Below are positions 12,318 to 23,297 of a DNA stretch of 64,000 bases, piece by piece. Each line of letters opens with the position of its first letter. The stretch's first letter is position 1. The stretch is from Cricetomys ansorgei (taxonomy: Eukaryota > Chordata > Mammalia > Rodentia > Nesomyidae), in NCBI GenBank assembly GCA_026225945.1, contig JAMJFZ010001815.1, forward strand, positions 19,759,501 to 19,823,500, in the 5' to 3' direction. Under the pieces are notes generated by a model. It had not been told where the DNA came from and searched no databases. It saw only the letters and a list, made by a program, of their open reading frames with translations. Position numbers and translations under genes: made by a program.

Positions 12318-12508
12318 ATTTTTAAGTTGGGTGTGTTGCCTGCATGTTTGTCTGTGCAGCACATGCCTGCAGTACCTAGAGAGGCCAGAAGAGGCCTCCC
12401 ATGGAACCAAAGTTACAGAGGATCTTACGCTGTCCTATGGGTGTTGGGAATTGTGCCTACAAGAGCAAGCCAGTGTTCCTAACCCCTGAACCATCTCTCC
12501 AGCTCCAG
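12318..12508 (-). mobile_element. B2 SINE
   Basis: Reverse B2: 'tgtgttgcctgcatgtttg', 'gcagcacatgcctgcagtacc', 'gaggccagaagaggc', 'aaccaaagttacagagg' and 'ctgaaccatctctccagctc', which is the tRNA-like head. Confidence 0.93.
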
Positions 12509-12599
12509 TGACAACAATTTAAAGAAAAGAAAAGCAAAAAGAAAAAAAAAGATGTATTTTTCTTTCATGCTCCATTTCTAATTTAATGACTTATACACC

Positions 12600-12735
12600 C
12601 CCTTCACACACACACACACACACACATCCCTTACACACACTTTCATACACACATACATACCCCTCACACACTCACACACATCCTTCACTCACACATGCAT
12701 CCATACATCCACACCCCCACCCCTCCCCCCGCCAC
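12600..12735. repeat. (CA)n-rich microsatellite
   Basis: CA runs interrupted by CCCTT, CATA and CCCC, with a C-rich end. Confidence 0.93.
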
Positions 12736-12759
12736 ACAGGAGTATATTCACATTATTCC

Positions 12760-12905
12760 ATTTCTTTATTGAAAGAATTGTGGGTTTTAGTATTTAACTG
12801 TTGTAGTTCTCTATATGTTCTAGATATTAATCCCTTGTCAGATAGATATGTCCTCCAGGTGTGCTTTTCCCCGTTCTTCCACACTATTTTATGTTACGTC
12901 AGCCT
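12760..12905 (-). mobile_element. LINE-1 fragment, ORF2 3' region antisense
   Basis: The 'tgtagttctctatatgttc' and 'tagatattaatcccttgtc' followed by 'agat' pattern is the well-known antisense face of L1 near the end of ORF2. The fragment is short and diverged. Confidence 0.65.
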
Positions 12906-14850
12906 TTCTGGTGAGATGTTGTCACTTAATTTGTTTCTTCCATTTGTATGTAAGGTATTACCCAACAGACCAATGTTGGATGGAAGGCCTAGTGTTAACT
13001 TGCAGTAGGAGATACTTGGGCAACTTCGCAAGTGTTCTTGTTAAGGTCCAGAGACAGGGCACTATGGTACTGTCTTGGGAAGATGTAATATACTTTTATT
13101 TTTTAGGAATAATTTTGTTAGTAATTAAGCAGTAAAATTAGTCAGAGATTGAATAAAAGAAAAAGGGGGAGTAAATGGGTTAGAGGTTGGATAAATCATA
13201 CAGAAACTATTATTATAGAGTAGGTGCAGAGAAAACAGGTTAGTCATAAAAGTCTATTCAGAAGAGATACCAGCTGACATTGACCAATTAAACAAGCTGC
13301 TAAGGTGCAAATAAAAATAAATACAAAAGAAACAATGAATTATGAGGTACACACTCAGTCAGCATTGCTTCCTAGTTGAGATGAGCATAGTTTCTCCCTG
13401 CAGTAGAGGTAATATTAATAACGATGATGGGTTCAATAAAGAGCAAAGACAACTTGCTGAGATGGAAAACCTGGACAGCTTCGGCAGAGGGTCTTACCTC
13501 ACATGGCTGACAGAATGAGTCAGTTTTTTATGGCTCCAACCTGGAGCACATGGTGTCTAGGTATTTTATTGAGGAAGCACTGCCCACTGATACACAGGCC
13601 TTACTGCTTACTGTAAAGAAGGTCTACAGGGCACCAACTCCCAACTTCAGTTGGCTGAAATGATGCTTTTTTTACAGGCCAGTCAGTCAAGTCCTTTCTG
13701 CATTCCAGAATCCACATCTAGGAAGATGGTTCCATCAGCTAAGGAAGGTGACCTTCTGGCAGAGGTTCTGGCAGCTGGATATAGCCGCTATTCACAGTTC
13801 TTACTACTGCACAGAAGTGCGTGTAGCTTTATAATATTTGAGAAAAACCACTACACTCTGCTTTCCTACAATCGTTTGTAGTGCTGTTTGCAGGTGGGGT
13901 GAGTCCTAAGAGTCTCAGTAATTCATACAAATTAAGTGGATGTATCCCTCTTTCATCATATAATTCTGTGTGAAATTCCACTTCTGGTGTAATTCCCTAG
14001 AATGAGACACCTCCCCATACTTGTCAGTTACAATCGCCTTTCTGTTATTTTGAGTTCAAGGTTTCCATGTGGACCTTTCCTGTGACTGAGTCTGTGAGAG
14101 GGCTTGTATAAGATCCACCTTAGCTGCTGGGGTTCCCTTTCCAGACACCACATTTACTCACACTGCTCCGGGTGACTGGCTTTTCCCCCTTCCTCCTGTT
14201 GTCACGGACCCAGACCATGATCAGGGTGGTTCCTTCTGTTATTTATTCCAGGATGCTGGTTGAGAGCCTCAGAACCTGACCTATTCTCCTCCACACAAAA
14301 CACCTTTTAAAATCATATTTTCCTTCTATTGGTAAAATAGATGCAATGAATTTGACTGCAGATTTCTGGGGGATTATGAAGTGATGTTGAAAATATGTGC
14401 CGCATAAAGGCTACCCGAGGTGCATCTGAATAACTTAGCATTTTAAATTTGGAAAGTGTGCCTTAAATAAAATCCCACAGAACTGACTAAACTGTGTAGT
14501 TGTGGAGCTGCCTTTGTTCATATATAGAAATGTGGTGGGGATATGGAGATCTCTGGAATAGGAGCAGGTAAGCCTGGAAGCCCCAGGATAGAATTTCTGC
14601 ATCTGGGACTAGAACAGTTAGAAAGCAGTCGGAAATGTGGAATGGCTTACTATGGTAAAGCACCTGCTGCACATGGAAACATAAGCTGAGATCTCCAAAT
14701 CCATATAAAAAGAGCTAGGTATGCAGTACACTTGTGACCCAATGCTGGGGCTATGGAAACAAGAGGGAGCATTAAGATCATGGGCCAGTAGGTCTGATGA
14801 GCTTCAGGTTCAAGTGAGAAAATTTGTCTCCAAAAATGAAAGTGGATATA
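12906..14850. other. unassigned stretch, possibly old LTR material
   Basis: No confident family. The AT-rich 13.0-13.4 kb part and the more GC-balanced 13.4-14.3 kb part could be decayed LTR-element sequence, but I cannot show termini, a primer site or a coding remnant. Confidence 0.3.
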
Positions 14851-14913
14851 TGTCTGTCTGTCTGTCTGTCTGACCATCTGTCTGTCCCTCCTCCCATCTA
14901 TCTATCTATCTAC

Positions 14914-14958
<45 letters not shown>

Positions 14959-14960
14959 CA
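14851..14960. repeat. (TGTC)n then (TATC)n compound microsatellite
   Basis: Five to six TGTC units, a short spacer, then about 16 TATC units with one CTAC interruption. Confidence 0.97.
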
Positions 14961-15039
14961 TCTCTGCTATCCATATATATATCCCCATATAGCAGAGTTC
15001 ATCTCTGCTATCTGCTCTCACAGAATGGAGCCAACTCCA

Positions 15040-15829
15040 CCCCTACCCCCCAAAATTGTTCTCACAAAAGTGAAGCTGGGAGTCCCTAAGAATAATGAGA
15101 CCAGCAAAAATCAATATTGAGCAAGTTAAGAAAGACAACACAACAGAACTGTAGCAGCTTGGAGAAGAGAAATAACACTCAGGCTAGTGATTTCATTATC
15201 ATATATTGCCACCTAGCTCCCATCCCTGCTACACCTATTCCTTATCTATATAATGCCCAGGGCCAATGGAGCAAGGTAGCACTGCCTTTAACACTCAACA
15301 TTTTCTTTCGTTCTTTCCTCCTTCCTTCCTTTTCTTCTTCTTTTCCAAATATGCTGTATCTTTTCTTCCTTCTGATACTTCTGTTAAAGCTCAGAGGCTG
15401 GCATGGTTTAGAGTATCTGAGTATCTCTCTCTGCTCCTTGTTGTTTTAGACTACTGTTAACCCACACTGCTATATCTCATATCTTCCCAGCTTTTTCCTT
15501 CGCCTCTATTATTCCCACTCCTATGTATGTTACTCTCTCCCATTTCCTGTCTAACAGCTGAATGCTAATCACTAGTCTTTCTGTGACTGCTTACTTATAT
15601 TTCCTTTTTTTTCCCTTTCCACTCATGCCCACAATAAATAACACATTAGAATACACAGTGCTGTCAAGGTCTCTACTCCCTAAAGCAATCAATACTTAGC
15701 ACAGGTCTCTTTTGGAGCTGTTACTCTAGCAGCAGAGTGTATTAACCACTGAATAGTGATGTTACTGCAGAGAGTCCTCAACCCTCAGGGCTGGACTGGA
15801 AATAGAGTCTGGTACTCAGCACACTAGAC
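15040..15829 (+). mobile_element. probable LINE-1 5'UTR
   Basis: Sits directly upstream, in sense, of an L1 ORF1 remnant. Text such as 'tagtctttctgtgactgc', 'gcttacttat' and 'cttagcacaggtctc' resembles the 5'UTR of rodent L1 subfamilies. The similarity is from memory only. Confidence 0.45.
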
Positions 15830-16330
15830 TCACAGAGGAAAACATCACCATGACCCTACTACAACCCTGTCTTCCCTTAATGTTTCAAACACACTGAAAA
15901 GAGAGATGATGAAAATTAAAGGAACAACCACAGTGATGGGGGAAAATATCTTAACCAGTGATTTAACCCCTGATGAGTAGATCCCGTTCCCATAATATAA
16001 GTAACATGAAGAACCATGTCCATATGTCTTCACCAAAAATTACAAATGTAGTAATTATGGCCGTTGAGAAAAGCAACTTATATAACAATACAGACATTGA
16101 ATTAAAAAAATGTTTATGGATATGCTAAAACATTTCAAAGAGGATACAATACTGTCAAGAGAACACAAATAGTTAAATGGAATAAGGGAGTCAATTTATA
16201 ATATGAAAATAGAGGTCAATGAACAGATAAAAATACTGATAAGGAACCAAATAAAAATTATGATGAAAATGAAAAACATAATGGTTAAAATAACAATTAA
16301 CATTGTATATATTGAGCTGATTATATTTAA
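15830..16330 (+). pseudogene. LINE-1 ORF1 remnant, N-terminal half
   Basis: Begins near 15850 with an ATG followed by a 'cttcccttaatgtttcaaac' stretch, and later 'gatgagtagatcccg', 'acatgaagaacca' and 'accaaaaattacaa'. It ends with A-rich text resembling the ORF1 coiled coil ('aaatagaggtcaatgaacag'). The frame has stops. It continues after an insertion, from about 16640. Confidence 0.6.
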
Positions 16331-16344
16331 ATGTGCGCCCACTC

Positions 16345-16372
16345 GAGCGCGTGTGTGTGTGTGTGTGTGTGT

Positions 16373-16403
<31 letters not shown>

Positions 16404-16419
16404 CGCGTGTGCGTGTGTG

Positions 16420-16492
<73 letters not shown>
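16345..16492. repeat. compound (GT)n(TC)n(TA)n microsatellite
   Basis: About 70 bp of GT with GC interruptions, then a TC run, then about 46 bp of TA. Rodent L1 3'UTRs often carry a GT/TA run at this position. Confidence 0.96.
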
Positions 16493-16495
<3 letters not shown>

Positions 16496-16640
16496 AACAA
16501 TTAAATGAAAAGAGGCCATGAATTTGAGAAAGCATGAGAGAATTGCATGGGAAGGATTGGAGGGAGGAAAGAAGGAAAGAGAAGGAGGAAATGATGTAAT
16601 TATATTATAATCCCCAGAAGCAGAAGATAATATTTTTAAA
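16493..16640 (+). mobile_element. LINE-1 3' end, truncated, nested
   Basis: 'caattaaatgaaaagaggcc', 'atgaatttgag', 'ggattggagggaggaaag' and 'atgatgtaattatattataa' are the closing stretch of a rodent L1 3'UTR. It lies inside the older ORF1 remnant, so it looks like a later 5'-truncated insertion that includes the preceding microsatellite. Confidence 0.75.
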
Positions 16641-16649
16641 ATACTAGTT

Positions 16650-17205
16650 TTCTATATTAAATGGTTCCATTACGTTGAGTGCAATGTGGTAAGTGGTTCT
16701 TTAGGAACATTCAGTTGCAGAAAGTTCAGTGGAAGCTGTCAACTCTAGAATGGATCATGTGGAAGACAGAGTATCAGGGTGTGTTTGAGGATAAGGTAGA
16801 GGAACTAAATCATTCAGGCAAGGTTATTTAAAATATATGAATGGAACATGCAAGAACTTTGTAATCCCAAGATTATGCACATAGAAAAGAAAAATTTTAT
16901 GTCAAAAGCATAGAAAATATGTATAATAAAATTGTAGAAGAAAATTTCCCAAATCTTGGGGAAAATAATTTATTTAAATTCATAGAACATCAAGAAGACC
17001 ATTCATCAGAAAAAAAAAAAACCTCTCTGTGCCATATTACAACATTGAATGTACAGAACAAAGAAAGTGTTTAAAAGTTGGAAGAGAGGAAGGCAGGACC
17101 ATCAGGATAACAACTGACTGTTCAACTGAAGTCTTAAAATGGCTATGAATAGCAAATTTCAAACTCTGAAATACATATCTGCTAACCAAGCTTAACAAAA
17201 CTGAA

Positions 17206-17242
<37 letters not shown>

Positions 17243-17410
17243 TTCAGAGAAGTAAAAACTTTCCATGATAAAAACAAAATTAAGGAAATTTGGCCACCAA
17301 GCCAGTCTTACAGAAAATTCTGGAGGCAATACTTTGGACTGAGAAAAAGAAAAACACGCTCATGATTCTTAAGCAGAAAATAAATAAATGATGTTAAGAT
17401 ACTCATTAAG
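16650..17410 (+). pseudogene. LINE-1 ORF1 remnant, C-terminal part
   Basis: Continues the older L1: 'agaagaaaatttcccaaatc', 'accatcaggataacaactg', 'ctgttcaactgaag', then 'ccatgataaaaacaaaatta' and 'cttacagaaaattctgg'. This is the ORF1 C-terminal and post-ORF1 order. The reading frame is destroyed and a TCTG microsatellite interrupts it. Confidence 0.7.
17205..17243. repeat. (TCTG)n/(TC)n microsatellite
   Basis: About six TCTG units passing into TC units, embedded in the L1 remnant. Confidence 0.95.
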
Positions 17411-17611
17411 CAAAGGAAGTCTAAGAAATTACCAGATACTGTAAAATAAAAAATTAAAATGGCAGGATCGATGTATACATTTCAATAGTAATTCTGAATA
17501 ATAGTTTTCTCAGTTCTTCTACCAAAAATTACAGATATAGATTGAATTGGAAAATAGGATCCTTCTTTTTGTTGCCTCCAAGAAAGACCTCACCATCAAA
17601 AATAACATTAT

Positions 17612-17920
17612 TGTGGTTCTTTGAATGAGAATGGCCCCCATAGGCTCGTATTTCCATAGCTTTGCTCCCAGTTGATAGAATTGTTCCGGAAGGATTAGGA
17701 AGTGTTCCCTTGTTGGAGGAGGTGTGTCACTAGGGGCAGACTTTGGGGTTTCAAAAGGCTCAAGATGTTTCCAGTGCTTTCCTGCCTCATGGTTGTGAGC
17801 TCTCAGCTGTTTCCCTACTCTGCCATCATGGACTCTAACTCTTTGAAGCTATAAGCCAAATAGAATTCTTTGTTTTATAAGGTATGGTGTTTTTCACAGC
17901 AATAGAAATGTAACTAAAAT
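17612..17920 (+). mobile_element. rodent MaLR-like LTR, copy 1
   Basis: 'gaatgagaatggcccccata', 'ggattaggaag', 'ttggaggaggtgtgtcacta', 'ggggtttcaaaagg', 'ctgccatcatggactctaac' and 'cacagcaatagaaatgtaac' are the ordered hallmarks of a common rodent LTR ending in 'taactaa'. The exact family name is uncertain. It is a solo copy with no internal region beside it. Confidence 0.8.
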
Positions 17921-18057
17921 AATGATCATGCGATTTCTTTCCTTATATCTATGTTTTGGGTTACACGTTTTAAATGCATGTTTGTTATATAATCATTTCA
18001 TTTCTGGAATTAAACCAACTTGGTCATAGTAAATGATCTTCTTAATGTGTTCTTTTT

Positions 18058-18163
18058 TTGGAGACAAGCTCTTACTGTGTAAATCAGGCAGATCTGGAAC
18101 TTGACATAGGTTGGCTTTGAACTCATAGTCTTCCTGACTCAGACTGGGTCAGCTGCCCCCTAC
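18058..18163 (-). mobile_element. B1-like SINE, degenerate
   Basis: 'ggagacaagctcttactgtg', 'ggcagatctggaacttga' and 'ggctttgaactcatag' follow a reversed B1. Confidence 0.65.
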
Positions 18164-18270
18164 AGCTTCTTGTTTTGTTTGATTCTGATCATTTTAGTGA
18201 TACTAAATGATATAAAGGATATTCATTTAATATGAGCACTTGGTATTCTTTTATTATAGCAGGAGAAAAC

Positions 18271-18410
18271 CCGTATGGTGCCTTACGCTTGAATCACAAC
18301 ACTCAAGAGGCTGAGACAGAAGGACTGCTGAGTTTGAAAGCAGCTTTGGTTACACAGTGAGTTCCAAGTCACCCTGGACTACAGAATGACATCCTGTCTC
18401 CGAAATTCAA
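18271..18410 (+). mobile_element. B1 SINE, old
   Basis: 'gtatggtgccttacgcttga', 'aagaggctgagacagaagga', 'tacacagtgagttccaagtc' and 'catcctgtctc' match a diverged B1 with both left and right parts. Confidence 0.75.
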
Positions 18411-18418
18411 AACCGAAC

Positions 18419-18486
18419 AGAGGCTGAGTCAGGAGAATTGTCTGAACACAGGAGTTTAAGAATCCTCCTGGGATACATGGTGAGTT
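18419..18486 (+). mobile_element. proto-B1 / 7SL-derived monomer fragment
   Basis: 'gaggctgagtcaggagaatt', 'ctgaacacaggagttt' and 'ctgggatacatggtgag' resemble the 7SL-derived Alu/proto-B1 left arm more than a mature B1. It lies 8 bp after a B1 in the same orientation. Confidence 0.6.
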
Positions 18487-19651
18487 TCACTTCCCCTCCC
18501 CCTGATTAAAAAAAAGTGTAATGGAAAGTATGTTATTATAGAATTTTAAATACACTGTCATTGGGCTTTCAGTTTTATGTACAAGGGAACAAAAAAATAA
18601 TTATTAAGACAAATAGAACTAGCCATGAAGAAGAAAAATTTAAACATCTAAAAACAAGTTTTTCTATAAAAACTAACAGAAGCCATGAGTTACAATTAAG
18701 CAGTATTTGGCTTCAAACAAGACAGCAAAGGTTGATTTATTTTATACTTACTTGAGTCAATATACATTTGGCACATCACCAAAAAGAGTTTGGCTTGAAA
18801 AAAGAATCTACAGAGAGGTCTCTATTTAAATACGATGGCTGTGACATAAACTGACAAACGCCAGGCCCTCTATCTGTCACTCTCCCAGGCACAGAGAACA
18901 AAGCAGGGACTCGAGGGAAGAGTGTCATGTCCACTGGAACACACAATTTTCTGGCTTTTGTCATTATGTCACACTTTCTATTTCTTTTAAGATATGCTTT
19001 GTATATTTTGTACAAACCTCTCACGGATCTGGGGGCAGGTGACAAGCAGTCTAGAAGATTAAAAAAATAAAATAAAATGAAAATAAAGGCAGTGACGGAA
19101 TTTTAAAAATATATCCCTTAATCAGTCATATTGTGTGACATGAGACCTGTCACTGTGGGCAGAATGCTAATGTTGTAAGAGAGCCGTGGAGAGGAAACTT
19201 CAGCCTTTAATCAGCAACGCTTGGGCTTTGATCTGGTGGAAATCAAAGCTAGATTTCTGCAGCTGATTCCTACTTCAGTACCATTTGCAGCTGATAAAAG
19301 AATAAGAAACAGAAGGTAAGAGGTTGACAAGGAAGAAGCAGTAGCAAATAGCACATGATAATATGTCTGGCTGTTTTATCCAGTGTTTGTTCAAAATGTG
19401 TGAGGAAAAATCGTCAGAATGGGGTAGCTGTGTATTGACCATGGAAGGCCAGAAGTGTTAATGACACCAACCTTCACAGAAGCGCTTTTTGGATTTGCTC
19501 ACTTCGAGGCCCATTGATCAGTTGTCAAATGACATCGTTTGGAGACTCTTTTATTTTTAATCTTTTGGTTCTGCTTTTCTGTTTCCCATTTTGGAGACAG
19601 TTTTCTCCCATGTACTGGCAAATACAGTGACAAGTAGATTCAAGATTATAT
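18487..19651. other. mostly unique non-coding stretch
   Basis: No repeat or gene recognised. The 19100-19320 part carries a cluster of transcription-factor-like motifs described under findings. Confidence 0.45.
19100..19320. promoter_or_regulatory. candidate enhancer-like motif cluster
   Basis: Contains CTTTGAT (19226-19232) facing ATCAAAG (19242-19248), both TCF/LEF-type, two CAGCTG E-boxes (19260-19265, 19288-19293) and several TAATCA-type homeodomain words. The stretch is repeat-free. The regulatory role is inference from motifs only. Confidence 0.25.
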
Positions 19652-19800
19652 CTTTTTTTCCCCAGACAGAGTTTCTCTGTTGTAACTCTGGCTGTTCTGG
19701 AACTCACTCCGTAGACCCGCTGGCCTTGAACTCACAGAGATCCACCTGCTTCTGCTTCCCAAGTGCTGGGATTAAAGGTGTGTACCACCACTGTCTGGCT
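19652..19800 (-). mobile_element. B1 SINE
   Basis: Near full-length reverse B1: 'agtttctctgttgtaactct', 'ggctgttctggaactcactc', 'gagatccacctgcttctg' and 'aagtgctgggattaaaggtg'. It carries the GTTGTAAC variant at the right-arm end. Confidence 0.96.
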
Positions 19801-20778
19801 TCACGATCATATCTTAACAACTCATTAATCCCAGCATTAAGAGACCTTCTCTTTGTAAAAATCCCAGAAGAAATTTTCATTTATCCTTCTTGAGCCAATT
19901 GTCACTATTCAGAGGATGGAAGGACCGATCTCTCAGGCTGTGTCCAGTCCCCTTTTCTGGGGTGAGGTGTGGCATGGAACAGATGGGACTATATCAAACC
20001 CACACAAGCAACAGGCTGAGGGTGAAGGTCCTAGTATTCCTACAGAAAATGACCACGACAATCATGGAGCCTTACCATTTCTGATGCAATCCATACTCTT
20101 CATTGTCAAGATGTCTCCAAACCCATATGGGAGAATACCTGTGTGTGAATGGTTAAATACAAATTACAGTTAAAATGTTTAAGCAATCTTTAAAGTACAA
20201 ATGTGTTATTTAAAACTTTCCCTGAGAACATACGTACACAACACACATGCACAAACTGTTTGCACAAATCAACTAAGGGGCAGTTTCTACTCTTCGAGTT
20301 TTTAAAATTTCTATTTAGAAAAGTTAGAAGAACACATAACGGTATGACCAGACCATCTGTGCCATAGAGCCAGAGCATTACAGTTAGTGTCCAAATACAG
20401 GTAATAGATTGTTTTACACAACATCTTAACTGAGAAGCAGAGGATTTATTTGTGTTTGCCCAATTAAAACGGGACACTCGCACAATAGGTTGAGTAGGGA
20501 AAATTTAGTATAAAGAAACTCTACCTTGGCAGACATCAGAGTTCAAGGGATGTCCAGGAAAAATTAGAAAGACCAAAGACTGGAAGCATGGTATAAGGAG
20601 TAGTCACTGAACTAGGACTGAGCTAGGCAGCTCAAGGGAGTGTGCTCTTCAAGTTTCATTGGGGAGGTATTATGTCCTGGCTCAGTGGACAGCAGAGAAA
20701 TGACTACGCTGTCACACAACAGAACTTGCTGATGACACACCTATTAGAGAGCCAAATAAAGTTGTTCATGGAAGTATC
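19801..20778. other. unassigned non-coding stretch
   Basis: No repeat or gene that I can support. Overlapping short open frames around 19.9-20.2 kb have no family resemblance. Confidence 0.4.
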
Positions 20779-21345
20779 TGTTGTGTAACCGTTTCCCCTG
20801 AAATTGAAACATTCCATCCTTCAGGGAAGCTCCTTAAAGAGGAAAGCAAACTACACAAAATAGCCTCGGAAAGTTCCTGAAACTGACAAGATTCACTAGG
20901 CCCTTCCTTATCAGAATAAGTAATAAAAGCCAAGAATCTCTCTCGACAAGACAAGCTGCAAAGACTCTGAAACCAGATCAGCTGCGTGAAAGAAGCAGAA
21001 GACAGCAGAAGTGTGTGGAACAGGTTAGACCAACAGAGGAACTGTAAAGACCATTTTCTGTTCTGCTGAGCTGAACAACGTAAGGCTGTGCTGTGTGCTC
21101 CAGGTTCCTAGCTTTGTGAGCCTGCATCCATGCTGGGGTAGACTTTGGTGATACAACTGTCTTAGAGTCATTTCTGCTTCTGCAGGTAACCTCTCACTCG
21201 TACTCCTAAAAGTAACCCTAACAAAACTCTGGTTCACCAAGTTGGACTTGGGTGGTATCTGTACTTTGTCCTGTTTTGGGCTGCCTGTCTGGGGTGAGTA
21301 GATATGCATGTTGCATCTTCCCAGGAAAAGTTTTGTCACACAACA
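20779..21345 (+). mobile_element. solo LTR of a rodent endogenous retrovirus
   Basis: Starts TGTTGTGTAAC and ends GTCACACAACA, which are near-perfect inverted termini of TG...CA form. Possible 5-bp target duplication GTATC/GTCTC with one mismatch. A TATA-like 'taataaaag' lies near 20920. The U5-like end 'ctggttcaccaagttggac' is shared with the LTR at 27190-27717. About 567 bp long, with no coding region beside it. Confidence 0.75.
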
Positions 21346-21676
21346 GTCTCACAGGAGGGACCCCACAACAGAAGCACACACTAGGGAAGATGAGCTTTCT
21401 AGTCTCGCTGCGACGCTATCCTTCAGGAACTGAATGTGGCAGATGTCACGAACACTGTAGAAACGAGAGACATCTTGCCACAAGTAACCTGGCAGGATGA
21501 GAGGGCTGCTGGCAGGAGCCGCTGCCTGAGGACTACCGTGTACTGTGCACAGCTCTGTGAGCACTTCAGAAGGGAGGTCCCGGAGAGGATATTATTTATT
21601 TTGTAGAGGATTTTTAGTAATAACCCAAGGTGGTTCTTTACATTAGAGAGTTACCATGAGAGAGATTGACTTTGGC

Positions 21677-21811
21677 TTTGCAGAGATGGCTCACTGGGCA
21701 ACCATGCAGAATGTGAATCTCCAGTGCTAACTTAAAAGCTAGACATGGCTGCTTGTGTCACTAACCCCAGTGCTGTGGGTGGGCACAGGCAGACACAACA
21801 CAAAAGGTTCA
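21677..21811 (+). mobile_element. RSINE1-like SINE
   Basis: tRNA-like head 'cagagatggctcactgggca' followed by 'aaagctagacatggctgc' and 'aaccccagtgctgtgg', then 'cacaggcagac'. This is the arrangement of RSINE1. The 3' part is lost. Confidence 0.65.
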
Positions 21812-22362
21812 GCTTGAAGCTTCAGTTTCTGCAGAACCGTAGGTAAGAGCAACTGCACTAAAAATCAAAGTGGGTTTTACCCACTTTTGGAATAAAAACA
21901 TACCACTCATTCACTGGGATTTCTTACTTCAGAGAGGAAGCAATGATAATCAAGTGTGGATCCCGTGGGCTTTTTGAATTAATAAATAGCTTATGTTGTA
22001 CTTTACATCTTAATTGGCAATACATATTCAATAAGTTGACTCTAATTACAATAATGTGAATAAAATGGCAATGAATTTTTTTATAACAGCTATATTAAAT
22101 ATGTTTTGAGATGACTATACATTCTCATAAGATAGGGAATTATGTTAAGTTTCTTATACCAGTTTTACCTCTTCTTAAATTGCAATAAAAAAAAACAAGT
22201 TATTATTTATAGTATCCCTGGAGAAGACTGATCATAGGTAGAAATAATAACATTCTCTACTTTAAATTTATATTATAATTCTTCAATATCTGTACTTTAT
22301 TGGGCATTTTCTAGTAAATTTTTTTTCTTAATCATAGACCGGACTGGAAATTGTTACTTTGG

Positions 22363-22377
22363 CCACCAGATGGAGCC
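22363..22377 (+). promoter_or_regulatory. CTCF-like motif
   Basis: CCACCAGATGGAGCC, preceded by TGG, agrees with the CTCF core CCASYAGRKGGC except for A in place of the final C. It lies outside any recognised SINE. Binding is not shown by sequence alone. Confidence 0.35.
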
Positions 22378-23199
22378 AGTATTATTTCAGAAACAAAATG
22401 GATACTGATAATTTTCAAATTTTTCCATTGTCTATTAATCCAGGAGTTTTATATTTGATTCTGAGATTGTTGAAGTATTCCAGAATTAGAGCTCATTAAT
22501 GGAAAATATTCTCATTAATTGAAAGCTATGTCCTTCATTTCCTGCAAAGAATCATGTAACCTTTTAAGATGCAAAATGCAGGGATTGTTTAAGATCTGAA
22601 GTGGAATTTTATAACATAGTCTGGGAATGTTCTCTTGGTGCAGTTTAAATGCTATTGTGGCATCCAGGAAACATTCTTTGGTGATTGGTTTTTCATAATG
22701 ATAGAGGTCAAGGCTGTTGTTACATATGAGAATTTAAGGTATACATTAGGAATAAGAAGTATTAAGTAAGACAGCAAAATGAGATCCGAAAGACTCTTAA
22801 AATGGCACCCATTTTGAAAGTCTACTGAATATCTGTAGAGAGAAATGTTGAACAACACTGACTAAGAGAACGTAAATTTATGTGCTTGAGAAAGGAGCCT
22901 GAGGCTTCTTCAAGGTCTGAATATCCCTAAGTCAATTTCCATCAGAAAAACCTAGAAGTTTTCACAAACGCTAAAATCACTTGTAAAAGTTCGAATGTGT
23001 AAAAATGTAAGACTCTCAAATTCAAATTGTGATACTCAGGACAACTTCTAGTATGTAGACTAAAACATGCACACATGTGTAGTACTAAGTATGCTCTCAT
23101 GCATGTGTGTCTCTATCTTATGTTGCCTTGGGTTATAACTTTGTGTTTCTATTTCCCACCTTTTAATATAATAAATATGTCTTCCAAAAGTTGACTCAT

Positions 23200-23297
23200 A
23201 TGAGTGTGTATATATGTATGTATGTATATGTATGCATTCATGCATGTGGTTAAGCATGTGTATACATCTCTGTGTGTGTGTGTGTGTGTGTGTGTGT
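23200..23297. repeat. (TATG)n and (GT)n microsatellites
   Basis: Degenerate TATG/CATG units near 23200-23262, then a 26-bp GT run. Confidence 0.92.

Noticed and set aside
12586..13008. 140-codon open frame with THTHTH start
   Set aside because: Translation of a CA repeat and an antisense L1 fragment.
16191..16535. Open frames with YIYIYI and TRTRTH runs
   Set aside because: Microsatellite artefacts in both strands.
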